From positions 74,723-138,722 of the forward strand of contig CALWCE010000003.1 of assembly GCA_944376295.1 (NCBI GenBank): a stretch of DNA of 64,000 nt. Reading direction: 5' to 3'. This document shows positions 23,424 through 33,281 of this stretch, piece after piece (within the stretch, counting starts at the first letter, position 1; every line of letters starts with the position of its first letter). This stretch comes from an uncultured Clostridia bacterium (lineage in GTDB: Bacteria > Bacillota > Clostridia > Christensenellales > Borkfalkiaceae). The translations under genes were made by a program, and so were the position numbers. The notes beneath the pieces were generated by a model. That model made no database searches and had not been told where the DNA came from. It worked only from the letters and a program-made list of their open reading frames with translations.

Positions 23424-24277
23424 CGCAAAAGGAAGTGCAGGCAGAGTTTCTTTTAGAGGCGATGCCCTACATCGAAAAATACCAGAATAAGGTTCTCGTC
23501 ATCAAGTACGGCGGCAACGCCATGGTGAGCGAGGAACTGAAAAAATCGGTCATGCGCGATCTTACCCTCCTGCGCTTTGTCGGCATCAACGTCGTGCTCG
23601 TGCACGGCGGCGGTCCCGAAATTTCCGAAACGCTCAAAAGAATGGGCGTTGAGTCGCGCTTTGTCAAGGGCCTCCGTTATACCGACGAAGAGACGGCGGA
23701 AGTCGTGCGCATGGTTCTCGCGGGCAAGGTGAATAAGGAGCTCGTGCACCGTTTGCAGATGCTGGGCGCAAAGTCGGTCGGCATGTGCGGCATCGACGGC
23801 GGTATGCTCCTGTGCGAAAAGGAGAGCGACGAGCTCGGCTATGTCGGTAAAATTATCTCCGTCAACACCGATGTCATCACCGATTCCCTTCAAAACGGCT
23901 ATCTTCCCGTCATCTCCACCGTCGGTTACGATAACGAAGGGCATATCTATAACATCAATGCCGATACGGCTGCTTCCGCCATTGCAGGGGCGCTCGGGGC
24001 GGAGAGCCTTATTTTAATGACGGATATCCGCGGTCTTCTCCGCGACAAGGACGACGAGGAGAGCCTTATCAAGAAGGTGTACGTCTCCGATATCCCTTCC
24101 CTCGTCAACGAGGGCGTCATCTCGGGGGGCATGATCCCCAAGATCAATTGCTGCAAAGAGGCGATCCGCCGCGGAGTTGGCCGTGTGTTCATCACCGACG
24201 GCAGGGTCAAGCATTCCATTTTGCTCGAATTGCTCTCCGACGAGGGCATGGGCACCATGTTTGTAAAGGGCGACTGA
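23420..24277 (+). CDS. argB: Acetylglutamate kinase
   Basis: A 285-residue amino-acid kinase. Nucleotide loop Lys is in VLVIKYGGNAM, the phosphate loop is VLVHGGGPEISETLKRMG, the acetylglutamate site is ILMTDIRGLL, and GGMIPKINCCKEAIRRGVGRVFITDGR is the closing block. The start is GTG 23420, overlapping the argJ stop by 4 nt; an ATG further in would remove the first helix. The N-terminal helix (QKEVQAEFLLEAMPYIEKY) is of the kind that gives arginine-sensitive hexamers, so feedback inhibition by arginine is likely. Confidence 0.96.
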   Translation: MTQKEVQAEFLLEAMPYIEKYQNKVLVIKYGGNAMVSEELKKSVMRDLTLLRFVGINVVLVHGGGPEISETLKRMGVESRFVKGLRYTDEETAEVVRMVLAGKVNKELVHRLQMLGAKSVGMCGIDGGMLLCEKESDELGYVGKIISVNTDVITDSLQNGYLPVISTVGYDNEGHIYNINADTAASAIAGALGAESLILMTDIRGLLRDKDDEESLIKKVYVSDIPSLVNEGVISGGMIPKINCCKEAIRRGVGRVFITDGRVKHSILLELLSDEGMGTMFVKGD

Positions 24278-24299
24278 ACAAGGGTTCGATCGCCTTTTT
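24268..24299 (+). terminator. Possible weak terminator at the end of argB
   Basis: GGCGA (24269-24273) can pair with TCGCC (24290-24294), followed by TTTTT. The loop is 16 nt and the stem is short, so this may only attenuate. Confidence 0.35.
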
Positions 24300-24345
24300 C
24301 AAAATATTTCGATTTTGCGCAAACGCGCGGCATCATCACAACGCT

Positions 24346-25509
24346 ATGGAATTTTCAACGTTACAGCAACTCGAAAACACCTATATGGCGGAAACGTTCT
24401 CGCGCTTCCCTGTCGCCATCGAGCGCGGCGAGGGCGCGACCCTCTTCGATACGGAGGGGAAGCGTTACGTCGACTTCGGTTCGGGCATCGCCGTCAACAT
24501 CTTCGGCGCGAACGACGAACAGTGGAAAGCGGCGGTCATCGACCAGCTCTCGCGCATCCAGCACGTCAGCAATTACTACTATTCCGAACCGCAGCTCGAC
24601 CTTGCAGAGCTTCTTTGCTTCCGCACGGGGGCAAAGCGCGTCTTTTTCGCCAATTCGGGGGCGGAGGCCAACGAATGCGCCTTAAAAGCTGCCCGCAAGT
24701 ACTCCTTCGAAAAGTACGGCGAGGGGAGGAAGAAAATTATCTCCCTCAATGGCAGCTTCCACGGCAGGACGCTCTTCACCCTCACCGCGACGGGGCAGGA
24801 AGCCTTCCACCGCTTCTTCGGTCCCTTCGTGCCCGAAGTCGTCTCCGTCGACGCGAACATGCAGGCGGTCGAAAAGGAGAGCGAAAACGCCTGTGCCGTC
24901 ATCATCGAATGCGTGCAGGGCGAAAGCGGCGTCGAAGCGCTCGAAAAAGGCTTCGTGAGGGCTCTTCGCGCCTTCTGCGACGAGCATGACATCCTCCTCA
25001 TCTGCGACGAAGTGCAGAGCGGCAACGGCAGGACGGGCAAGTTCTGCTCCTATGAACATTACGGCATTCTGCCCGACATCATGACGACCGCCAAAGGCCT
25101 CGGCGGGGGGCTTCCCATCGGGGCGTGCCTCTTCTTCGAAAAGACGGAGCACACCTTAAAGCCGGGCGATCACGGCTCCACCTTCGGCGGCAATCCCGTG
25201 TGCTGCGCGGGCGCCGTCAGCATCGTGAGCAGGCTCACCGAGGATTTCCTCCTCGAAGTGCAGGGCAAAGCGGAGTATCTGCGCGCAAAGCTCAAAGGCT
25301 TCGATGGCGTCAGGCGCGTTACGGGGCTCGGGCTCATGATCGGGCTCAATGTGGAAAAGCCCGCCAAAGAGATCGCACAACAATGCCTTCATAGGGGACT
25401 TCTGGTGCTCACCGCGCACGAAAAGGTGCGCATCGTGCCTCCCCTCAACATCACCAAGACGGAAATGGACGAAGGTCTGACTATATTACGCGAGGTATTA
25501 GCACAATGA
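24346..25509 (+). CDS. argD: Acetylornithine aminotransferase
   Basis: A 387-residue class III PLP aminotransferase. The cofactor Lys is in TTAKGLGGGLPIGA; DEVQSGNGRTGKF precedes it, and HGSTFGGNPVCCAG is the phosphate-binding block from the neighbouring subunit. It converts N-acetylglutamate semialdehyde to N-acetylornithine. ATG 24346 matches the family start; I see no Shine-Dalgarno before it and no clean -10 box either, so how it is initiated is unclear. argF overlaps its stop by 4 nt (ATGA). Confidence 0.95.
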   Translation: MEFSTLQQLENTYMAETFSRFPVAIERGEGATLFDTEGKRYVDFGSGIAVNIFGANDEQWKAAVIDQLSRIQHVSNYYYSEPQLDLAELLCFRTGAKRVFFANSGAEANECALKAARKYSFEKYGEGRKKIISLNGSFHGRTLFTLTATGQEAFHRFFGPFVPEVVSVDANMQAVEKESENACAVIIECVQGESGVEALEKGFVRALRAFCDEHDILLICDEVQSGNGRTGKFCSYEHYGILPDIMTTAKGLGGGLPIGACLFFEKTEHTLKPGDHGSTFGGNPVCCAGAVSIVSRLTEDFLLEVQGKAEYLRAKLKGFDGVRRVTGLGLMIGLNVEKPAKEIAQQCLHRGLLVLTAHEKVRIVPPLNITKTEMDEGLTILREVLAQ

Positions 25510-26408
25510 AACATTTACTGAAGCTTAGCGATCTTTCCCGCGAGGAGATCCTTACCATCTTAAACCTTGCCGACCAGCTCAAATACGAGCGCCAGAACGG
25601 CATCTTCCACCCTTATCTGAAGGGCAAGAAGCTCGGCATGATCTTCCAGAAGTCCTCGACGCGCACCCGCGTCTCCTTTGAGACGGGCATCTACGAGTTG
25701 GGCGGCTACGGGCTGTTCCTCTCCAATCACGACCTGCAGATCGGCAGGGGCGAACCCGTCGAAGATACCGCGCGCGTCCTTTCCCGTTATCTCGACGGCG
25801 TCATGATCCGCACCTTCGAACAGAAGGAAGTGGAGGACTTTGCAAAATACGGCTCCATCCCCGTCATCAACGGGCTCACGGACTACTGCCATCCCTGCCA
25901 GGTGCTTGCAGACCTTATGACCATCCGCGAGCGCAAGGGCTCCTTCAAGGGGCTTAAAATGTGTTTCGTGGGCGACGGCAACAACATGGCGAACTCCCTG
26001 ATGGTGGGCGCCATCAAGACGGGCATGGCGTTCTCCATCGCCTGCCCCAAGGGGTATGAACCCGACGCCGAGCTTATCAAGTGGGCGAAAGAGAACGGCG
26101 AATTCATGATGACGGAGGACGTTGAGACGGCGGCGCACGCAGCCGACGTCATCTACACCGACGTGTGGGCGTCCATGGGCCAGGAAGGTGAAAAGGAAAA
26201 GCGCGAACGGGCGTTCAAGGGCTACCAGGTCAACGCCGAGGTGATGAAGGCGGCGCACGAAGGAGCGATGGTGCTCCACTGCCTGCCCGCCCACCGCGGC
26301 GAGGAGATCACGGCGGACGTCTTCGAAGCGCATGCCGACGAAATTTTCGACGAGGCGGAAAACCGCCTGCACGCACAGAAGGCGGTCATGTGCAAACTGA
26401 TGAAATGA
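25506..26408 (+). CDS. argF: Ornithine carbamoyltransferase
   Basis: A 300-residue transferase forming citrulline from ornithine and carbamoyl phosphate. The carbamoyl-phosphate loop is SSTRTRVSFE, the ornithine sites include DYCHPCQVLADLMT and the CFVGDGNNMANSLM region, and HCLPAHRGEEI is the ornithine-specific end motif, which separates it from aspartate transcarbamoylase. It sits directly before carA-carB, so carbamoyl phosphate is made and used from one operon. Confidence 0.97.
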   Translation: MKHLLKLSDLSREEILTILNLADQLKYERQNGIFHPYLKGKKLGMIFQKSSTRTRVSFETGIYELGGYGLFLSNHDLQIGRGEPVEDTARVLSRYLDGVMIRTFEQKEVEDFAKYGSIPVINGLTDYCHPCQVLADLMTIRERKGSFKGLKMCFVGDGNNMANSLMVGAIKTGMAFSIACPKGYEPDAELIKWAKENGEFMMTEDVETAAHAADVIYTDVWASMGQEGEKEKRERAFKGYQVNAEVMKAAHEGAMVLHCLPAHRGEEITADVFEAHADEIFDEAENRLHAQKAVMCKLMK

Positions 26409-26421
26409 GCGGGAGATACGC

Positions 26422-27495
26422 ATGGATAAGAAAGTATATGTAACGCTGGAAAACGGAAAGGTGTTCGAAGGGTATTCCTTCGGCGCCGAACGCGAAGTCG
26501 TGGGCGAGCTCGTCTTCACGACGGGCATGACGGGGTATATCGAGACGCTTACCGACCCGAGCTATTATGGTCAGATCGTCACGCAGACCTTCCCCCTCAT
26601 CGGCAACTACGGCATGATCCCCGAAGACTGCGAGAGCGGCAAGTGCTGGGTGAGCGGCTATATCGTGCGCGAAAAGTGCGATGCTCCCTCCAACTTCCGC
26701 TGCAAGGGGACGCTCGAAGAGTTTCTGAAGGCGCAGAACATCCCCGCGGTGTACGGCGTCGACACGCGTGAACTCACCAAGATCGTGAGGGAAGCGGGCG
26801 TCATGCCTGCCGCCATCACCTTCGAACCCTTGAAGGACGTCTCCGTCCTCAAAGGCTATAAGGTGAAGGACGCCGTGAAGTCCGTAACGGGGCATGAGCG
26901 GCGCGAGAGCGGCCCCGAAGGCGGCAGGCGCGTCGTTCTGTACGATTTCGGCGCCAAGGGCAACATCGTCAAAGAGCTCGTGAAGCGCGGCTGCCACGTC
27001 ATCGAGGTGCCCGCCGATACGACGGCAGAAGAGGCGCTCTCCCTTCGGCCCGACGGCATCATGCTCGCCAACGGCCCCGGCGATCCCGAAGAAAACACCG
27101 CCGTCATCGAAGAGATCAGAAAATTCGCGGGCAAGCTTCCCGTGTTCGGCATCTGCCTCGGGCATCAGCTCTTCGCCCTCGCGATGGGCGGTAAGACGCA
27201 CAAGATGAAGTACGGTCACAGGGGCGCCAATCAGCCCGTGAGGCAGGTCTCCACGGGCAAGGTGTTCATCTCCTCGCAGAACCACGGCTACGAAGTCGTC
27301 TCCGACTCTTTAAAGGGCGTGGGGGAGGTCACCTTCGTCAACGCCAACGACAACACCTGCGAAGGCGTCAACTATCCCGGGCTGCACGCTTTCACCGTGC
27401 AGTTCCACCCCGAAGCGTGCGGCGGCCCGCACGACGCGAACTACCTCTTCGACGAGTTCCTCGCCGAGATGAATAAGGAGAAATTCAATGCCTAA
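26422..27495 (+). CDS. carA: Carbamoyl-phosphate synthase small (glutaminase) subunit
   Basis: A 357-residue subunit that hydrolyses glutamine and passes ammonia to CarB. The N-terminal CarA domain has LVFTTGMTGYIETLTDPSYYGQIV; the class I amidotransferase triad is Cys in FGICLGHQLFALAMGG with His and Glu in VQFHPEACGGPHD. ATG 26422 lies 13 nt after argF. The stop lies 8 nt into carB, the usual coupling of the pair. Confidence 0.97.
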   Translation: MDKKVYVTLENGKVFEGYSFGAEREVVGELVFTTGMTGYIETLTDPSYYGQIVTQTFPLIGNYGMIPEDCESGKCWVSGYIVREKCDAPSNFRCKGTLEEFLKAQNIPAVYGVDTRELTKIVREAGVMPAAITFEPLKDVSVLKGYKVKDAVKSVTGHERRESGPEGGRRVVLYDFGAKGNIVKELVKRGCHVIEVPADTTAEEALSLRPDGIMLANGPGDPEENTAVIEEIRKFAGKLPVFGICLGHQLFALAMGGKTHKMKYGHRGANQPVRQVSTGKVFISSQNHGYEVVSDSLKGVGEVTFVNANDNTCEGVNYPGLHAFTVQFHPEACGGPHDANYLFDEFLAEMNKEKFNA

Positions 27496-30400
27496 GAGAA
27501 GCGACATCAAAAAGGTACTTGTCATCGGCTCCGGCCCCATCGTCATCGGTCAGGCGGCGGAATTCGACTATGCGGGCGCACAGGCGTGCCGCGTTCTGAA
27601 GGATGCGGGCGTCAACGTCGTCCTCTGCAACTCCAACCCTGCGACCATCATGACGGATAAGATGCTCGCAGACGAAATTTACCTCGAACCCCTCACCGAG
27701 GACAGCCTCAAGCGCATCATCATCAAGGAGCGCCCCGACTCCCTCCTTGCCTCCCTCGGCGGTCAGACCGGACTTACGATGGGCTGCAAGCTCGCAAAAT
27801 CGGGTTTCCTCGATGAATGGGGCGTCAAGCTCATCGGCACCAAGCTCGATGCCATCGACAGGGCGGAGGATCGCGAGCTCTTCAAAGAGACGATGGAAAA
27901 GATCCATCAGCCCGTCGTCCCGTCCGATATCGCCTATACGGTCGACGAATGCGTCAGGATCGCAGAAAAGCTCGGCTATCCCGTCATCGTGCGCCCCGCG
28001 TTCACGCTGGGCGGCGCGGGCGGCGGCGTCGCGCACGACGAGGAGGAGCTCCGCCTCATCTCCCACAACGGGCTCATGCTCTCGCCCATCACGCAGGTGC
28101 TCATCGAAAAGTACATCGGCGGCTGGAAGGAGATCGAGTTCGAAGTGCTGCGCGACAGCGCGGGGAACGTGCTCACCGTCTGCTCGATGGAGAACTTCGA
28201 CCCTGTCGGCGTGCACACGGGCGATTCCATCGTCGTCGCACCCGCTCTCACCCTCTCCGACAAAGACTATCAGATGCTCCGTACCGCCGCGCTCGAGATC
28301 ATCACCGAGCTCGGTATCGAGGGCGGCTGCAACTGCCAGTTCGCGCTGCATCCCGACAGTTTCGAATACGCCGTCATCGAGGTCAACCCTCGTGTGTCGC
28401 GTTCCTCGGCGCTCGCTTCTAAGGCGACGGGCTATCCCATCGCCAAAGTGACGACCAAGATCGCCCTCGGCTACACTCTCGACGAGATCAGAAACGACGT
28501 CACGGGCAAGACATACGCCTGCTTCGAGCCCGCCATCGACTACGTCGTCGTCAAGCTCCCCAAGTGGCCCTTCGATAAGTTCCTTTATGCCAAGCGCGAG
28601 CTCGGCTCCCGCATGAAGGCGACGGGCGAAGTCATGGCGATCGGCACTTCCTTCGAACAGGCGATCATGAAGGCGGTGCGCGGCGCGGAAATTTCCCTCT
28701 CCGACCTCAACCACCCCAAGTTCACGGAAATGAGCCGCGAAGAACTTCTTTCCGAGCTCCACAAGACGACGGACGAGCGCCTTTTCGCGGTCTACGCCGC
28801 CTTGAAGGCGGGCATCTCCGTGGACGAAGTTTTCGACATCACCAAGATCGACCGCTGGTTCTTGAATAAGCTCCTCAACCTCGTCAGGTTCGAACGCTCC
28901 GTCACGGGCAAGCAGCTCACAGGGGAGGAATACCTCGAAGGCAAGAGGCTCGGCTATCCCGATAAGGTGCTCGAAAGTTACAGCGGGCAGGCGCTCCCCA
29001 TGCACAGGCGCGCGTGCTTCAAGATGGTCGATACCTGCGCGGCAGAGTTCGCGGCGCAGACGCCTTACTTCTATTCGACCTACGACGAATTAGACCATGA
29101 CGAAGCCAAGCCCTTTGTCGACAAGAGCGAGAAAAAGCGCATCATCGTCATCGGCTCGGGCCCCATCCGCATCGGGCAGGGCATCGAGTTCGACTACTCC
29201 TCCGTCCACTGCGTGTGGACGCTCAAAGAGCTCGGCTACGAAGTCGTCATCATCAACAACAACCCCGAGACGGTCTCCACCGACTTCGACACGGCGGACA
29301 GGCTTTACTTTGAGCCGCTGACTCCCGAAGACGTGCAGAACGTCATCGACATCGAAAAGCCCTACGGCGTCGTCATCACCTTCGGCGGACAGACCGCCAT
29401 CAAGCTGTGCGGCTATCTCGATAAGACGGGCGTGCCCATCCTCGGCACGAGCGCCGACAGCGTCGACAGGGCAGAGGATCGCGAGCGCTTCGACGAACTT
29501 CTCGAACAGTTCGATATCGCCCGTCCCAAGGGTCTTACCGTCATGACGAAGGAAGAGGCGATCAGGGCGGCGGAAACGCTCGGCTATCCCGTGCTCCTGC
29601 GCCCTTCGTACGTCATCGGCGGGCAGAACATGACGATCGCCTTCACGGAGAACGACATTTCGCGCTATATGGACGTCATCCTCGCCCAGCACATTGAAAA
29701 CCCCGTGCTCTGCGATAAGTACCTCATGGGCACCGAGCTCGAAGTGGACGCCATTTCGGACGGTGTGGACGTGCTCATCCCCGGCATCATGCAGCACATC
29801 GAGCGCGCGGGCGTGCACTCGGGCGACTCCATCGCGGTCTATCCTCCCTATCATCTGAGCGACGCGATGCTCAAAACGGTGGTGGACATCTCGACGGAGC
29901 TTGCGATCTCCTTAAAGACCAAGGGGCTCATCAACATCCAGTACCTCATCTACGAGAACAAGCTCTATGTCATCGAGGTCAACCCCCGCGCATCGCGCAC
30001 CATCCCGTATATCTCCAAGGTGACGGGCGTTCCCATGGTGGAGCTTGCCACCAAGATCATGGTCGGCTCCCGCCTGCGCGACCTCGGCTACGGCACGGGG
30101 CTCTATCCCAATTCGCCTTACGTCGCCGTCAAGGTGCCCGTCTTCAGCTTCGAAAAGCTCAACGACGTCAACTCTCAGCTCGGTCCCGAAATGAAGTCGA
30201 CGGGCGAAGTGCTCGGCATCGGCAAGACGTTCGAAGAAGCGCTCTTCAAGGGGCTCGTCTCCGCAGGCTTCAAGATGTGCCATCCCACGCACGACAAGCC
30301 CGTTGGCGTCTACTTCACCGTCAACGATCAGGATAAGTTCGAGATCGTCTCCATCGCCAAGAAGTTCGCCGACCTCGGCTGCACGCTGTACGCAACGGCG

Positions 30401-31543
30401 GGCACCGCGAAGGTCATCTCCGATCTCGGCATCGACGTCACCGTCGTCGACCGGCTGAAAGCGACCAAGCAGGTCTCGAAGCTCATGGACGAGGGCAAGA
30501 TCGACTATGTCATCTACACGGGCAAGACGGACGTCGACTCCATTGCCGACTATATCGAGCTCCATCACCACGCCATCCTCCTCGGCATCACCGTCCTCAC
30601 CTCTCTCGATACGGCGAACGCCCTGTGCGACATCATCGCCAGCAAGTTCACCGAATACAACACCGAGCTCGTCGATATCAACCGCCTCCGCAAGGAGAAG
30701 ATGCAGCTCCACTTCGTCAAGATGCAGTCGTGCGGCAACGACTATATCTACTTCGACAATACGGACGGTCAGATCACCTGTCCCGAATCGCTCGCCATCA
30801 ACTTTGTCAGCCGTCACTACGGCATAGGCGGCGACGGCATCGTGCTCATCGAAAAGTCGGAAGTCGCCGACGCGAAGATGCGCATCTTCAACCAGGACGG
30901 CTCGGAGGGCATGATGGCGGGCAACGCCATCCGCTGCGTCGCCAAATACCTGCACGAAACGGGCATGGTCAAGGGCGACACGATGAAGATCGAAACGGGC
31001 AGCGGCGTCAAGGACGTCACCGTGTTCTCCTTCGGCGGCGTCGTCTCCTCCGCGAGCGTCGATCTGGGCGTCGCCGAGCTCAACGGCAAAAAGATCCCTT
31101 CCGTCTGGGAAGGGGAGCAGATCGTCGACGAGCCCATGGAGATCGACGGCGAAGTGTATCCCGTCACCCTCGTCAACCTCGGAAATCCTCACTGCGTCAT
31201 CTTCTCGAAGAAGGTGGACGACGTCCCCGTCGAAAAGCTCGGTCCCAAGATCGAGAACAGCAAATACTTCCCGAACAAGACCAACGTCGAGTTCATCCGC
31301 GTCGTCAACGAATACACCATCAAGATGCGCGTCTGGGAGCGCGGCAACGGCGAAACGTGGGGCTGCGGCACGGGCGCGGCGGCTGCGGCGGTCGCCTGTG
31401 TTTTGAAGGGCTTCTGCAAGAAGGATACCGATATCACGGTCAAGCTCCGCGGCGGCGATCTCATCGTCCGCTACCGTTCGGACGGCCGCGTCATCTTAAC
31501 GGGCAACGTCCAGAAGATCTACGAAGGCAAGGTGGCATTCTAA
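27488..31543 (+). CDS. carB-dapF: Carbamoyl-phosphate synthase large subunit fused to diaminopimelate epimerase
   Basis: A 1351-residue open frame. Residues 1-1071 are a complete CarB: two ATP-grasp synthetase halves (ADP-forming start IKKVLVIGSGPIVIGQAAEFDY; second half IIVIGSGPIRIGQGIEFDYSS) and a C-terminal allosteric MGS-like domain. Residue 1072 begins a complete DapF: MQLHFVKMQSCGNDYIYFD, with both catalytic cysteines, Cys1150 in GNAIRC and Cys1293 in ETWGCGTGA. No stop codon and no linker lies between them (join at 30701). AAGGAG stands 3 nt before the DapF ATG, so separate initiation cannot be excluded. CarB feeds arginine and pyrimidines; DapF makes meso-diaminopimelate for lysine and peptidoglycan. 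The fusion is unusual. Confidence 0.9.
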   Translation: MPKRSDIKKVLVIGSGPIVIGQAAEFDYAGAQACRVLKDAGVNVVLCNSNPATIMTDKMLADEIYLEPLTEDSLKRIIIKERPDSLLASLGGQTGLTMGCKLAKSGFLDEWGVKLIGTKLDAIDRAEDRELFKETMEKIHQPVVPSDIAYTVDECVRIAEKLGYPVIVRPAFTLGGAGGGVAHDEEELRLISHNGLMLSPITQVLIEKYIGGWKEIEFEVLRDSAGNVLTVCSMENFDPVGVHTGDSIVVAPALTLSDKDYQMLRTAALEIITELGIEGGCNCQFALHPDSFEYAVIEVNPRVSRSSALASKATGYPIAKVTTKIALGYTLDEIRNDVTGKTYACFEPAIDYVVVKLPKWPFDKFLYAKRELGSRMKATGEVMAIGTSFEQAIMKAVRGAEISLSDLNHPKFTEMSREELLSELHKTTDERLFAVYAALKAGISVDEVFDITKIDRWFLNKLLNLVRFERSVTGKQLTGEEYLEGKRLGYPDKVLESYSGQALPMHRRACFKMVDTCAAEFAAQTPYFYSTYDELDHDEAKPFVDKSEKKRIIVIGSGPIRIGQGIEFDYSSVHCVWTLKELGYEVVIINNNPETVSTDFDTADRLYFEPLTPEDVQNVIDIEKPYGVVITFGGQTAIKLCGYLDKTGVPILGTSADSVDRAEDRERFDELLEQFDIARPKGLTVMTKEEAIRAAETLGYPVLLRPSYVIGGQNMTIAFTENDISRYMDVILAQHIENPVLCDKYLMGTELEVDAISDGVDVLIPGIMQHIERAGVHSGDSIAVYPPYHLSDAMLKTVVDISTELAISLKTKGLINIQYLIYENKLYVIEVNPRASRTIPYISKVTGVPMVELATKIMVGSRLRDLGYGTGLYPNSPYVAVKVPVFSFEKLNDVNSQLGPEMKSTGEVLGIGKTFEEALFKGLVSAGFKMCHPTHDKPVGVYFTVNDQDKFEIVSIAKKFADLGCTLYATAGTAKVISDLGIDVTVVDRLKATKQVSKLMDEGKIDYVIYTGKTDVDSIADYIELHHHAILLGITVLTSLDTANALCDIIASKFTEYNTELVDINRLRKEKMQLHFVKMQSCGNDYIYFDNTDGQITCPESLAINFVSRHYGIGGDGIVLIEKSEVADAKMRIFNQDGSEGMMAGNAIRCVAKYLHETGMVKGDTMKIETGSGVKDVTVFSFGGVVSSASVDLGVAELNGKKIPSVWEGEQIVDEPMEIDGEVYPVTLVNLGNPHCVIFSKKVDDVPVEKLGPKIENSKYFPNKTNVEFIRVVNEYTIKMRVWERGNGETWGCGTGAAAAAVACVLKGFCKKDTDITVKLRGGDLIVRYRSDGRVILTGNVQKIYEGKVAF

Positions 31544-32149
31544 GTGATCCGCGAAATGTACTATGAGGAGAGCGCGGTCTCCCGCAAAGCCGCTAAGGAG
31601 GAGAAACTCTGCAACGGGTTCCTGATCGCGGCGATCGTCCTGATCGCGTTCACCTGCCTCTATGTGTTTCTCTTGTATCCCGTTCTCTTCGAGGTCTGGA
31701 CGAAAGAGGGGTTGACGACCTTCGTGCGTATCTTCAATACCATGACCTGGGCGAGTTTCCCTCTCCTCGGCATAGCGCTTTCGGTGTTTTTCCTCCTCTT
31801 CAAGCGCCGCTACAATGTGAGCTTCGACTATACCTTCGTCGAAGACGAGCTGCGCATCTCGAAAGTCTTCAACGGCAAAAAGCGGAAGTATCTGCGTACC
31901 GTCAAGGCGGATCAGATCCTCAAGATCGGCAGCTGCGATAAGGATTCATTCGAACGCACGAGAGCCGGGATCCCCAAAAAGCAGATGCTCATCATGACGC
32001 CCAACAGCGAACCCGCCGAGGGGAAAGAGTTCTTTTATATCCTCTCGTCGACGTCGATGGAAAAGGTGCTCATCATCATCGAAGCCCGCCGCGAGATCCT
32101 GGAATATCTCGTCCGCGCCGCGGGCAGAAGCAAGTACGAACCCAACTGA
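31544..32149 (+). CDS. Membrane protein with two helices and cytoplasmic PH-like domain
   Basis: A 201-residue protein starting with GTG 31544 immediately after the dapF stop (an ATG at 31556 is an alternative). Two transmembrane helices (GFLIAAIVLIAFTCLYVFLLYPVLF and WASFPLLGIALSVFFLLF) are followed by a beta-rich domain (YNVSFDYTFVEDELRISKVFNGKKRKYLRTVKADQILKIG) and a last helix (MEKVLIIIEARREILEYLVRAA). The plan resembles the 164-residue protein at 19159. It is probably in one unit with carB-dapF and the cysteine desulfurase. Function unknown. Confidence 0.7.
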   Translation: MIREMYYEESAVSRKAAKEEKLCNGFLIAAIVLIAFTCLYVFLLYPVLFEVWTKEGLTTFVRIFNTMTWASFPLLGIALSVFFLLFKRRYNVSFDYTFVEDELRISKVFNGKKRKYLRTVKADQILKIGSCDKDSFERTRAGIPKKQMLIMTPNSEPAEGKEFFYILSSTSMEKVLIIIEARREILEYLVRAAGRSKYEPN

Positions 32150-32151
32150 AC

Positions 32152-33279
32152 ATGATCTATCTCGACAATGCCGCCACCACCCGTCCCGAAAAGGACGCGG
32201 TGGAGGCTGCGCTTCCCTATCTTCATGAGAAGTACTTCAACCCCTCTGCGCTCTATGGCGGAGGGGTCTTGGTGCAGGGCGAACTTCGCCGTGCGCGGGA
32301 ATTTCTCCTGTCCCAAATTGCCGATAAAACGCGCTTCGAACTTTATTTCACCTCGTGCGGCTCGGAGGCGGACAATACGGCGATCTTCTCTGCCGCCCGC
32401 CGCGGCAACGCGGTGACGACGGCGGGGGAGCACGCCGCAGTCTTCCAAAGCTTTTCAGAGCTCAGACAGCGCAATGTCGAACCCCGCTTTGCGCCCCTCC
32501 TTCCCGACGGCAGAGTGGACAAGGAAGCGCTCTTATCCCTTGTCGACGACAAGACGACGCTCGTTTCCGTCGTCCACGTCAACAACGAAACGGGCGCCGT
32601 CAACGACATCGCCGCGATCGCCAAAGCCGTCAAAAAGAAGAACCCGCGCTGCCTCTTTTTGAGCGACGGCGTGCAGGCGTTCGGCAAGCTCCCGTTCCGT
32701 CTCACGCCCGACATCGACTTTTATGCAGTCAGCGCCCACAAGATCGGCGGCGCAAAGGGAACGGGCGCTCTCATCCGCCGCAAAGGCGTTCCGCTTTCGC
32801 CCCACATCTTCGGCGGCGGGCAGGAAGGGGGCCTTCGCAGCGGGACGGAGAACGTCTTCGGCATCCTCTGCTTCGAAGCGGCGGCAAAAAAGAAGTTTGC
32901 CTCTCTTGAGGGCGACTTTTCCCGCCTTAAAATTTATCGCGAACAGCTTTATTCCGCCCTTGATAAGGAGATCTTCCTTCGCATCTCGCCCGAAGACGGC
33001 ACGCCGTACATCCTCACCGTCGCGGCGAAAAACCTGCGCGGCGAAATATTGCAGCGCCTCTTGGAAGAGCGCGGCGTCCTCGTGGGCACGGGCAGCGCCT
33101 GTTCCTCGAAGCACCCCACAAGCCGCGTCATTACCGCCTGCGGCGTAGGGAAGGAGTATCTCAACGGCGTCCTTCGCTTCAGTTTCTCGCCCGCGACGAC
33201 GCAAGAGGAAGTCCAAGCGGCGGCACAGGCTGCCAACAGCGCGGCGCGCGAGCTCATCGCACGCACGGCAAGGAGTTGA
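32152..33279 (+). CDS. Cysteine desulfurase (NifS/IscS type)
   Basis: A 375-residue PLP enzyme that takes sulfur from cysteine as a persulfide. The cofactor Lys is in AVSAHKIGGAKGTGALI; the acceptor Cys is in VGTGSACSSKHPTS; the start MIYLDNAATTRP is diagnostic. It stands 2 nt after the preceding gene and 2 nt before thiI, which fits a dedicated partner handing sulfur to ThiI for tRNA 4-thiouridine, as the NifZ-ThiI pair does in Bacillus. Confidence 0.93.
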   Translation: MIYLDNAATTRPEKDAVEAALPYLHEKYFNPSALYGGGVLVQGELRRAREFLLSQIADKTRFELYFTSCGSEADNTAIFSAARRGNAVTTAGEHAAVFQSFSELRQRNVEPRFAPLLPDGRVDKEALLSLVDDKTTLVSVVHVNNETGAVNDIAAIAKAVKKKNPRCLFLSDGVQAFGKLPFRLTPDIDFYAVSAHKIGGAKGTGALIRRKGVPLSPHIFGGGQEGGLRSGTENVFGILCFEAAAKKKFASLEGDFSRLKIYREQLYSALDKEIFLRISPEDGTPYILTVAAKNLRGEILQRLLEERGVLVGTGSACSSKHPTSRVITACGVGKEYLNGVLRFSFSPATTQEEVQAAAQAANSAARELIARTARS

Positions 33280-33281
33280 AT

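Noticed and set aside
24300..24346. argD as another leaderless gene
   Set aside because: The hexamer at the right distance (CATCAC) is a poor -10 and no -35 fits; absence of a Shine-Dalgarno alone is not enough.
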